Positions 24,472-32,106 of a stretch of DNA of 64,000 bases are shown piece after piece; the stretch's first letter is position 1; each line of letters begins with the position of its first letter. Source of the DNA: Dehalogenimonas etheniformans (GTDB taxonomy: Bacteria > Chloroflexota > Dehalococcoidia > Dehalococcoidales > Dehalococcoidaceae); contig NZ_CP058566.2 in assembly GCF_014672715.2 (NCBI RefSeq), forward strand, positions 1,488,001-1,552,000. The letters are read 5' to 3'. The notes below the pieces were generated by a model that was given only the letters and a program-made list of their open reading frames with translations, had not been told where the DNA came from and ran no database searches. Made by a program: the position numbers and the translations under genes.

Positions 24472-25229
24472 ACGGTTTTAAGACGCTTCTGTTTAAAGAA
24501 TTGAAGGAGCAATTCCGCACCTACCGGCTGCTCATCGTCAGCGGCGTGTTCCTGTTCTTTGGCTTGAGCACACCTCTCATGCTGAAATACCTGCCCGAGA
24601 TCATTAAGCTTTCGGGTCAGGATATCACCGGTATCCCGCTTCCTGCGCCGACCGCGCTGGAATCCTTGACCGAATATTCGGGGACGGCTTTGCAGATCGG
24701 TCTCCTGGTGGTAGTTCTGATCGCCATGGGTGCCATCGCCGGTGAACGGAGCCGCGGCACCGCGGTGATGACCCTTTCAAAACCGGTTGGTATCGGCGCC
24801 TTCGTCACCGCTAAATTGGTGGCCATCAGTTCGACCTTCATCGCCGGACTGACGCTCGGCGCTATCGGCGCATACGGCTATACCGTGATCCTTCTCGGCG
24901 ATGCCAACCTGGGCGGGTTTATCGGCCAGACCCTGCTGCTCGCCGTTTTCATGGTCTTCTGTGTCGCCACCACCCTGGTTTTTTCGGCGATATTCCGCAA
25001 TTCCCTGGCGGCAGGCGGCATCTCCATCGCCGTCCTGATCACGGGCGCCGCCATCACCCAGATACCGTGGGTCGGTCGGGTTATTCCCAACTCTCTGACC
25101 AGTTGGGGCAACCACCTGGTAGCCGGACAGAGCGGCGGGACGGAATGGTTGGCGCTGGCGGTAACTGTGGCTCTCATCGGGCTTGGAGCCTATCTTGCCA
25201 CCGCGATCTTGAGGAGGAAGGAAATCTAG
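24468..25229 (+). CDS. ABC-2 type transporter permease
   Basis: The 253-residue membrane protein has about six hydrophobic segments and the ABC-2 pattern: FKELKEQFRTYRLLI at the N-terminus, and AIAGERSRGTAVMTLSKPVG before the second helix pair. It should dimerise with the preceding ATPase, whose stop overlaps its ATG by 4 bp. The gene order with PLDc_N resembles yxlEFG. The transported compound cannot be told from sequence. Confidence 0.92.
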   Translation: MNGFKTLLFKELKEQFRTYRLLIVSGVFLFFGLSTPLMLKYLPEIIKLSGQDITGIPLPAPTALESLTEYSGTALQIGLLVVVLIAMGAIAGERSRGTAVMTLSKPVGIGAFVTAKLVAISSTFIAGLTLGAIGAYGYTVILLGDANLGGFIGQTLLLAVFMVFCVATTLVFSAIFRNSLAAGGISIAVLITGAAITQIPWVGRVIPNSLTSWGNHLVAGQSGGTEWLALAVTVALIGLGAYLATAILRRKEI

Positions 25230-25276
25230 GCTTCCTCCACAAAAATAACATATTCGGTTTTGCACCGTTTCAAGCG

Positions 25277-26101
25277 ATGCCCGCAATTGTGGGTCTGATG
25301 CTTTTGTCGACCCTGTTTTCAGTCACGTCCTGCAACTCGGGGACAACTGGAGCCCAGGGACCGGCCGGTCCCGCCGGCGCCGCCGGGTTGAGCGTGTCTT
25401 CGGCTTCAGTTAATACCAGCGGTCACCTTATTCTCACCATGTCGAACGGTCAGATCATCGATGCCGGCAGCGTGATCGGTCCTCAGGGCATCTCGACCGG
25501 GTCAGCCGGCGATTCTTTCGCCAGCGTCATCGCCCAGGTAGAGCCCAAGATCGTGCGTATCGACTGCACCGTTCAGGGCGGACTGGATTCAGGTTCCGGC
25601 ACCATCATTGACGCCCGCGGCTACATCCTGACCAATGCTCATGTAGTCTCCGGGGCAACAGCCATCAAAGTGACTTTGATGGACGGGACGATTCTTCAGG
25701 CGACCACCATTGCCGCCGATACCGCAAAAGACATGGCTATCATCAAGCTGACCACCACCCGCACCGATTTCCCCGTGATGACCCTCGGTTCCATGTCGGA
25801 TTTCGCGGTCGGAGATGAAGTCGTCGCCGGCGGCTTCCCGCTTGGCACCCAACTCCCCGGCCCGGCCACTTTCAGCCAGGGCATGGTTTCAGCGATGAGA
25901 ACTTATGATAGCGCCAACTGGATCCAGATCGACGTGCCCATCAACCCCGGTAACAGCGGCGGCTGCCTGTTCACCCAGTCCGGCAGGATGATCGGAATCC
26001 CCAGCGCCGGGATCGACCCGGGCCAGGACTTTGAGATGATCAACCTGGCTATCCCGATCAACCTGATTACCGCCTACATTTCCGCAAACGTTCCCAAGTA
26101 G
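25277..26101 (+). CDS. HtrA-like trypsin-fold serine protease lipoprotein with collagen-like linker
   Basis: Taking the ATG at 25277 gives 274 residues. A hydrophobic segment ends in a lipobox-like SVTSC (cysteine 19), then a short Gly-X-Y run (GAQGPAGPAGAAG), then a trypsin-like domain. Its catalytic triad is visible: His in LTNAHVV, Asp in AKDMAIIKL, Ser in NPGNSGG. There is no PDZ domain, unlike DegP/HtrA. It probably acts outside the membrane. The frame is open further upstream inside the permease gene, but that part is shadow. The usual positive charge before the hydrophobic segment is missing, so the start is uncertain. Confidence 0.85.
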   Translation: MPAIVGLMLLSTLFSVTSCNSGTTGAQGPAGPAGAAGLSVSSASVNTSGHLILTMSNGQIIDAGSVIGPQGISTGSAGDSFASVIAQVEPKIVRIDCTVQGGLDSGSGTIIDARGYILTNAHVVSGATAIKVTLMDGTILQATTIAADTAKDMAIIKLTTTRTDFPVMTLGSMSDFAVGDEVVAGGFPLGTQLPGPATFSQGMVSAMRTYDSANWIQIDVPINPGNSGGCLFTQSGRMIGIPSAGIDPGQDFEMINLAIPINLITAYISANVPK

Positions 26102-26119
26102 AGTTTTATCCGCCGATAA

Positions 26120-26158
26120 GAAAGGAGGACTTCAAGATGAAGCCCTCTTTTCTTTACC
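26120..26158 (+). terminator. Imperfect terminator hairpin after the protease gene
   Basis: AAGAAAGGAGG and CTTC pair with GAAG and CCTCTTTTCTT with three mismatches; the 3' arm itself is T-rich. Confidence 0.6.
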
Positions 26159-26189
26159 CGCGATTCTCTATATTCTCATCGGATCTTTT

Positions 26190-26262
26190 CGTTCCGTTCG
26201 TGGTGAGCTTAGCCTGCCCTGAGTTTATCGAAGGGAACCCTGAGCGGAACGCAGCTTTTGGG
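26190..26262. repeat. Dispersed intergenic repeat (GTGGTGAGCTT / CCTGAG type)
   Basis: The 3' gap contains TCGTGGTGAGCTT, also found at 56164-56176, joined to CCCTGAGTTTATCGAAGGG and a second partial copy, CCCTGAGCGGAACG. Such units recur between genes in many unrelated bacterial genomes. Confidence 0.55.
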
Positions 26263-26285
26263 ATCCAACCCGATAAGCACGTTTT

Positions 26286-27668
26286 TTATAATTCGAAACT
26301 TTGGCCATAAGCCGGAACGGTAACCTGCCAACCGGTGCTGGCTTTGAGCGCCTCCGCAAAAGATTTCGCGGAATCCTCCTCGCTGTGGGCGATAAAAACG
26401 TTCCGCGGAGTCTTGCCCAATTTCGTTACCCATTCCAGGAGTTCGGAGCGTCCGGCATGTGCTGAGAGGCCTTGTAGCTGTTCGATCCGAGCTTTGACTT
26501 CGTATTCCTGCCCCAGTATGCGAACTGGATTTACTCCGTCGGTTATTACCCTGCCCAACGTGCCTCTCGACTGATAACCGACGAACAGGATGGTGCACTC
26601 CGGGCGAGAGATGTTGTTCACCAGGTGGTGTTTGATGCGGCCGCCCGTCGCCATGCCGGATCCAGCGATGATAATGCAGGGTTTGGGATCATGGTTGATA
26701 GCTTTCGAGTCCTCCACCGACCCCGTCAGCTTCAGCCCCGGGAATCCAAACGGCGCGCTTTCACCCACCTCCCCTCCCAGCAACTCCGGGTGTTTGGAGA
26801 ATATCGCCGTAAGTTCGATCGCCATCGGGCTGTCGACATAGACCGTCAATTTCGGGATTTTTCCGTCAGTCAGCAGATTTTTGATGTAAAACAGCAGTTC
26901 CTGGGTCCGTTCGAGCGCAAAAGCCGGGATGACCACGTTGCCGCCCTTTTTCACCGTGTCGTTGATCACTGAGGCCAGCGACTCTTCGACTTCCCCTACC
27001 GGCGGGTGTTCCCGGTCGCCGTAGGTGGCTTCCATCACTAGGTAGTCCGGGGCCGGTGGCGGCGGCGGCGCGGGTAGAAGCGGACTGACCGGCCGTCCGA
27101 TGTCCCCGGAGAACAAGATGCTGCGCCCCTGCCCGCCGTACTGGCACTCGAGGTAGACCATCGCCGATCCCAGCACATGTCCGGCATCTTGAAGGGTGGC
27201 TTTCACCCCATCGAATTCGATGGTCTGGCCGTATTCCGCAGTCTGGAAAAGTGGAAAGGTATTATGGGCATCCTCGACGGTGTAGAGCGGCACCTCGGGG
27301 AATAGCCCCCGGCGTCCTTCGCGCTCGTGACGCCGTTTTTTAAATTCAGCGTCCTCTTCCTGTATACGGGCGGAATCAAGCAGCATCACTTCAGCCATTT
27401 CGAGGGTCGCGCCCGTGCCGTAGACCTTGCCCCGGAACCCGTCACGGACCAGTTTCGGCAGTAGTCCGCAGTGGTCCAGGTGAGCGTGGGTCAGGATGAC
27501 CGCCTCTATCTCGGAGGGTTTGAGAGGTGAGGGGTCCCAGTTGCGAGAACGGAATTCGCGCTCCTGGTACAAACCGCAGTCAACCAGGAGTTGGATTTTA
27601 ACGCCTTCAAACAGATATCGTGAACCGGTGACGTTGCCCGCTGCGCCGAGGAAAGTTAGTTTAGGCAT
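26286..27668 (-). CDS. Metallo-beta-lactamase/beta-CASP RNA nuclease (YSH1-like)
   Basis: The 460-residue protein has the MBL zinc motif THAHLDHCG, the second ligand region DAGHVLGSA and FSGDIGR. Its beta-CASP domain has IPAFALERTQELLF, MATGGRIKHHL and the C-terminal RIEQLQGLSAHAGR, then NVFIAHSEE. Relatives include archaeal and bacterial CPSF-like nucleases acting on RNA ends. It is distinct from the RNase J at 32107. The ATG at 27668 follows TTGCCC-17-TATCGT with 6 nt and no Shine-Dalgarno, so a leaderless mRNA is likely; an upstream in-frame TTG lies within that promoter. Confidence 0.93.
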   Translation of the reverse strand: MPKLTFLGAAGNVTGSRYLFEGVKIQLLVDCGLYQEREFRSRNWDPSPLKPSEIEAVILTHAHLDHCGLLPKLVRDGFRGKVYGTGATLEMAEVMLLDSARIQEEDAEFKKRRHEREGRRGLFPEVPLYTVEDAHNTFPLFQTAEYGQTIEFDGVKATLQDAGHVLGSAMVYLECQYGGQGRSILFSGDIGRPVSPLLPAPPPPPAPDYLVMEATYGDREHPPVGEVEESLASVINDTVKKGGNVVIPAFALERTQELLFYIKNLLTDGKIPKLTVYVDSPMAIELTAIFSKHPELLGGEVGESAPFGFPGLKLTGSVEDSKAINHDPKPCIIIAGSGMATGGRIKHHLVNNISRPECTILFVGYQSRGTLGRVITDGVNPVRILGQEYEVKARIEQLQGLSAHAGRSELLEWVTKLGKTPRNVFIAHSEEDSAKSFAEALKASTGWQVTVPAYGQSFEL

Positions 27669-27729
27669 ATCTATACGATAGCCCAAACCTGAGCTTCGGG
27701 CAATTTGTCATTGGATCTTCGATGAATGC

Positions 27730-30027
27730 CTATCGAAGGAGCGTGTCGTCGTCCGCGGGTACTTCCGCCCCGCCGTCCTCAGTGTCCTGTCCCAGGGCTT
27801 CCTTGACCTCATCGGCAAGCCTGGCTGCTCGGGGATAACCTATGTGGAGCTTGCGTTGCAGGAAAGAAGCAGAGATATTGCCTGATTCTTGGGCCAGTTG
27901 CATCGCCGTGTCGAACAAACTGTCGCGCGGCTGGGTGCCGCCGAGGATGCCGGGCGTCTGGGCTGTCGCCAGTTCCTCCACCTTGAGCATCGGAGAGTTG
28001 GCCTCCGGGTGCTGTCCGTTCCAGAAATAGACCATCCGCTCCGTTTCCTGGTCGGAGACGTAACAACCCTGGAGGCGCTTTGGTTTGGCGGCATCGGTCG
28101 GCATGTAGAGCATGTCACCCCGCCCCAGCAGTTTTTCAGCCCCAACAGAGTCAAGGATAGTTCGAGAGTCCACCTGTGAGGTTACGGCAAAGCTGATACG
28201 GGTGGGGAAGTTGGCTTTAATCAAGCCGGTGATAACATCCACCGAAGGCCGCTGGGTGGCCACCACCAGGTGAATGCCCACGGCGCGGGCCATCTGCGCC
28301 AGGCGGCACAGCAGGTGCTCAACGTCGTCGAAGCCGGCCATCATTAGGTCGGCCAGTTCGTCGATAACCAGCACCAGGTAAGGCATCTTTTCGATGCCGG
28401 GCTTCTTGTTATACGCGTCGATGTTGCGCGCCGTCACCTCGGCCATCTGCTTGTAACGCCGATCCATTTCGCCCGCCAGCCATTTCAAGGCGCCGATAGC
28501 TTTGTCCACATCAACGATAACCGGCGCCGCCAGGTGCGGCATTGAGTTATAAGGTGTCAGTTCGACCCGCTTCGGGTCGACCATGATGAAACGGACATCG
28601 TTAGGCGTGTTGTTCATCAGCAGGCAGCAGATTAGCGCATTGAGACATACCGTCTTGCCGGAGCCGGTAGCGCCGGCGATAAGCAGGTGAGGCATCTTCG
28701 CTAGGTCGCCGACCACTGCTTCCCCGCCCGCCCCTTTGCCCAGGGCCACCGCCAGGGGCGCTTTGGCTTTGAGCTTTTGGAAGGCCGTTGTCTCGATGAC
28801 GGACCTCATGCTGACGCTGCCCAGCATCGTGTTGGGCACCTCGATACCCACCAGCGATTTGCCGGGAATTGGCGCCTCGATGCGGATGGAAGGGGCTGCC
28901 AGCGCCAGTGCCAGGTCATTTGAAAGTGATGAAATCCGGTCAACCTTAACCCGGGTCCGCCCCGTCTCCACCTGCTTGGTTACCGGGTTGCCGTCCTTGT
29001 CTTTTTCCTTGACCTCTTTGACCCTCCGGTCCCAGCCCGGTTCGACGCCGAATTGGGTGACCGTGGGACCGGCGTTGATCTGCACCACCGCCGCCTCTAC
29101 GCCGTAGCTGCCCAGCGCTTCCTCGATCATGCGGGCGCGTTCCTGGTTGTCGGCCTCGCCGTATTCGATCTCAGGGGTGTAGTCGAGAATTTCAACCGGC
29201 GGCAAACGCCAGCCGTCGGCGGTGAGCAGCGTCGCTGTTTCGCCGTACTTTTTCCAGACGTCCTGCGACACCTGCTTCAAATCGCGGGGTTCTTTGGCGT
29301 CTTTGTCTGTTTTGGCCGCCGCTTCCTTTTCAACAGAGGGTTTTTCCTCAGCCTGGACCATCGTCGAGGCGGGGACGGCAGTTTCGGCGGCTGGCTTCCG
29401 TTCGAGAACAGGGCGATCGCCTATCATTGATTGCCTGAGCGGCGGCCGATTGCCATTGAGGCCCGGTTGATAAGTCCCTTCTGCGCCCGGCCGCTCTTTG
29501 TCAACTCTGAACGGTCGGGTGATCCCCCCGAACAGCCACTTGGTGACGGCCCATCCCGCCGCCGGGATTATCAGCACTAGAGCCAGGATGAACAACCCGG
29601 TGACGCGGAGAAAGCCGCCGAACCCGGTATCCGAATTGATAATCGAGTTGCCTACCACCCCTCCCGTCCCCATGATCCCCAGCAGCCCCCACACCGCCCC
29701 TACGAGGACGATGGCTCCCAGCCACCGGTACCAGTAGATGAACGTCGTTTTCCGCGCAAATTCAAGAACGGCTTCCCGCTTGAAAACAGCGACGGCTACG
29801 GTGATGCCCAGGACTAAAAGGATCAAACCGAAGCCGAAGACCGCCCCGATGGTCTGCCACTGCGAAATAATAAGGGCGATGATCCCCAGGCCGATGACGA
29901 CTTTGATGATCGTCCCGGCAGCATCGGATGTTTTGGATGATGAAGCTCGGGACGGTCTGGATTTTGACTTGCCACCCATCCCTCCCCGGCTGTTGATGTT
30001 GAGTTTACTTTTTTTCTTAATTGACAT
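27730..30027 (-). CDS. ftsK: DNA translocase FtsK/SpoIIIE
   Basis: The 765-residue protein has a basic N-terminus (SIKKKSKLN), four membrane segments (about 45-180), a charged linker and the alpha domain (GPTVTQFGVEPGWDRR). The RecA-like motor has Walker A GATGSGKT (about 446) and Walker B LVLVIDELADLMM. The C-terminal gamma winged helix reads ISASFLQRKLHIGYPRA and is present, so it can read KOPS-like sites. It moves chromosomal DNA through the division septum and helps dimer resolution. The ATG at 30027 is preferred to an in-frame GTG six codons upstream because of an AAGG before it. Confidence 0.96.
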   Translation of the reverse strand: MSIKKKSKLNINSRGGMGGKSKSRPSRASSSKTSDAAGTIIKVVIGLGIIALIISQWQTIGAVFGFGLILLVLGITVAVAVFKREAVLEFARKTTFIYWYRWLGAIVLVGAVWGLLGIMGTGGVVGNSIINSDTGFGGFLRVTGLFILALVLIIPAAGWAVTKWLFGGITRPFRVDKERPGAEGTYQPGLNGNRPPLRQSMIGDRPVLERKPAAETAVPASTMVQAEEKPSVEKEAAAKTDKDAKEPRDLKQVSQDVWKKYGETATLLTADGWRLPPVEILDYTPEIEYGEADNQERARMIEEALGSYGVEAAVVQINAGPTVTQFGVEPGWDRRVKEVKEKDKDGNPVTKQVETGRTRVKVDRISSLSNDLALALAAPSIRIEAPIPGKSLVGIEVPNTMLGSVSMRSVIETTAFQKLKAKAPLAVALGKGAGGEAVVGDLAKMPHLLIAGATGSGKTVCLNALICCLLMNNTPNDVRFIMVDPKRVELTPYNSMPHLAAPVIVDVDKAIGALKWLAGEMDRRYKQMAEVTARNIDAYNKKPGIEKMPYLVLVIDELADLMMAGFDDVEHLLCRLAQMARAVGIHLVVATQRPSVDVITGLIKANFPTRISFAVTSQVDSRTILDSVGAEKLLGRGDMLYMPTDAAKPKRLQGCYVSDQETERMVYFWNGQHPEANSPMLKVEELATAQTPGILGGTQPRDSLFDTAMQLAQESGNISASFLQRKLHIGYPRAARLADEVKEALGQDTEDGGAEVPADDDTLLR

Positions 30028-30115
30028 AACCGGCCTTCGCGCCACAGTTTAACAGGCATTTTTATCGAAGTAAAGAGTACTATTTACCATTAAAACGCCC
30101 CAGCCAGGATGTTTG

Positions 30116-30631
30116 TCAGCAGTCGAAAACCGACCAGCATATGGCATTTCGTAACCGCTCGTCTTCCAACACCAGATCGCTAATCGATACAGGTAGCCGA
30201 TCGCGCTGCCAGCGGCACTCAAGACGACCGGCAAGCTCTGCTCTACCTTCAGGAGCGGCAGCCCTGGCGGCTTTGATTGCATACGCCGCAGCGCCGAGTT
30301 CATGCGCAGCCACGTGCGCCGTCACGGCCGCCTGGCCGGCGGCGTATGCCGCCCACCTCGCCGCACCTTTCAGATTCCTGGCCGCCCCCATCGCGTGTCC
30401 CCCCGCCGCCCGGGCTTCTGTCATGGTTATTTCGCCTCCCGCCCAGGCTCTGGCTTGCTCAATCGCCTGGCGCGGCCGGAAATCCGAAGGTCTTTCGGCC
30501 TCAAAGAAGTGCAAAACATGCTCGGCGCAATTTGCAGCCCATAGGGCGAGGAGATAATGATCAGAATCCGTGAGCGTCCCACCGCGACGGACGGTGATAA
30601 AGCGGGGATCTCGATCTTTGGGGAGGATCAT
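30116..30631 (-). CDS. Putative immunity protein (Imm5-like)
   Basis: The 171-residue protein is alanine- and histidine-rich: RPRQAIEQARAWAGGEITM, then AAGQAAVTAHVAAHELGAAA, and a terminal NAICWSVFDC. This pattern matches proteins commonly annotated as putative immunity protein (Imm5-like), found either with polymorphic toxins or alone. No toxin gene is visible here, so its role is unknown. GGGAGGATC precedes the ATG closely. GC content is high relative to the AlkZ-like neighbour. Confidence 0.75.
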   Translation of the reverse strand: MILPKDRDPRFITVRRGGTLTDSDHYLLALWAANCAEHVLHFFEAERPSDFRPRQAIEQARAWAGGEITMTEARAAGGHAMGAARNLKGAARWAAYAAGQAAVTAHVAAHELGAAAYAIKAARAAAPEGRAELAGRLECRWQRDRLPVSISDLVLEDERLRNAICWSVFDC

Positions 30632-30644
30632 TTGAAGTTACAAA

Positions 30645-30845
30645 TCAGCGCTTTGTGTTTCCGGACGGCCTGCCGGATTTGAATAATGTGTACCCAATCT
30701 GGATCATCGCTAGGCCGCCAATAGCCAACACAAATCTGCTGACCGTATTCTCAATGACAGAAGAGAGATAGGACGCCTGAACAACAATGCTCGCCAGCAA
30801 AATCGCCCCGGCTATTCCGATGATGACGCCAAAAACCATTTTCAT
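30645..30845 (-). CDS. Small two-helix membrane protein
   Basis: The 66-residue product from the ATG at 30845 has two hydrophobic segments (about 2-24 and 33-53) and a basic tail (KSGRPSGNTKR). No family is recognised. AGAGGTG lies 4 nt before the ATG, which favours this start over the in-frame upstream codon. Confidence 0.6.
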   Translation of the reverse strand: MKMVFGVIIGIAGAILLASIVVQASYLSSVIENTVSRFVLAIGGLAMIQIGYTLFKSGRPSGNTKR

Positions 30846-30893
30846 GTGGCACCTCTGAAACCGGCAAATCCGGAGTACCAAATAATATCAGAA

Positions 30894-31964
30894 TTACTGT
30901 TTCGATATCTCTACGGGTAACCCAAAAAACCTTCCGTAGTCTTTTACGACCTTTTGGACTGCCTCTGCGTTTTGTTCACTGAGCTTGTCAAAGGGAGATA
31001 ATTCAACCTTTATCCCCTTACGATCAATTGACCGTTTCCACGTTCCTGCAACCTTTCCATCGACGATGATGAGAGATGTCAGCAACGCATTGCCGACAGG
31101 GAGTTTTCGCTTATATTTTTCATCGATGAGATCGCTTCGGTCAGCATAACTTATGAAATACTCGTCATAAACCGACAATAAAAAAACATCTGCCACGTCT
31201 GTTTGGCGATATTTCTGTTCGGGAGAAAACAAATATATTTTGTCGCCCATTTTCACGCTTTCAAATTTGGAGCGGATCATGTCCACTCCATTTGTTGCTT
31301 CTTTTACCGACAAACCTGACCACCAGGCAAAATCTTTGATTTGGGCAGGACCGTGGCTTGTAAAATATTTTTCTGTGAGCCTTGCCAGAGATTCATCTCT
31401 GGTCATTGTCCTTGCTTGAGGAACCCGTTTGTCCAGTAGAGCGTACGTTAACTCTTTCCCTCGTCTTGGACCGCTGGTAATGATGCAATCGATTTCCGCA
31501 TTGGCAACAATATGTCCCAATCGTTGCACGTCAGTCTCGATCCCTTCACGATTGAGAATTGTTTTAATCTCTTGTCGAGTTAGATAAGTATGCTCAACAA
31601 GCGCTTGAGTGATAATGTTATTCGTTTGTTTGAATACGGCCTCAGTTAACCCGAGTTTATTCGCGTAATATTTTGTGACTCTTTTTATCCTCGGTGAAGT
31701 GAGCTCAAGGAACCCTCGAATATCTTCCGGCGAAACAAAATGCCACGTCGGCCGTAACACGTGGGTCCTGAGGATCTTTCCTTCGTTGAGTGCCCGCTCG
31801 ATTGTTTCGTCGTGTGCATTTTCGAGGCGGAGTCCCACAGACCATTTAGCCCCAGCATAATCCTGCGATTGTACTGCTCCGAAGTACGCCACCACGTCTT
31901 CAGGGTTGGCAAACTTTTTACCTACCAACCGCTGATTTGAAAGGCGTAATGCTAGAAGGTCCAC
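30894..31964 (-). CDS. Winged-helix DNA glycosylase-like protein (AlkZ/YcaQ, HTH_42)
   Basis: The 356-residue protein has the HTH_42 pattern: LRLSNQRLVG, then FGAVQSQDYAGAKWSVGLR, RPTWHFVSPEDI, and a C-terminal VDGKVAGTW with KVELSPF. The QSQ triad is the catalytic QxQ motif described for AlkZ enzymes, which excise bulky or interstrand-crosslinked alkylated bases. Substrate here is inferred. The start is GTG at 31964 with TATAAT ending 6 nt upstream, so a leaderless mRNA is likely. GC is visibly lower than its neighbours, suggesting a different history. Confidence 0.88.
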   Translation of the reverse strand: MDLLALRLSNQRLVGKKFANPEDVVAYFGAVQSQDYAGAKWSVGLRLENAHDETIERALNEGKILRTHVLRPTWHFVSPEDIRGFLELTSPRIKRVTKYYANKLGLTEAVFKQTNNIITQALVEHTYLTRQEIKTILNREGIETDVQRLGHIVANAEIDCIITSGPRRGKELTYALLDKRVPQARTMTRDESLARLTEKYFTSHGPAQIKDFAWWSGLSVKEATNGVDMIRSKFESVKMGDKIYLFSPEQKYRQTDVADVFLLSVYDEYFISYADRSDLIDEKYKRKLPVGNALLTSLIIVDGKVAGTWKRSIDRKGIKVELSPFDKLSEQNAEAVQKVVKDYGRFFGLPVEISKQ

Positions 31965-31970
31965 TTAGAA

Positions 31971-31976
31971 ATTATA
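31971..31976 (-). promoter_or_regulatory. -10 element giving a leaderless alkZ-like mRNA
   Basis: Minus-strand TATAAT lies 6 nt before the GTG start at 31964; no Shine-Dalgarno fits between. No convincing -35 is seen. Confidence 0.6.
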
Positions 31977-32106
31977 CGATTAAAATCCTGATAAGGCGAT
32001 GAACTGAAGAGCCGTGCCGGGAAATCCGGCCACGATCTTTTCATTGTCCAATCCTGGAATTCGGCCGCTTGGTCGGTTTTCGGATTTCGATACTCGTGAT
32101 TCGTGT

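Noticed and set aside
30049-30303. Minus-strand frame of 84 codons between ftsK and the immunity-like gene
   Set aside because: It mostly shadows the immunity-like gene in another frame and has no motif or Shine-Dalgarno.
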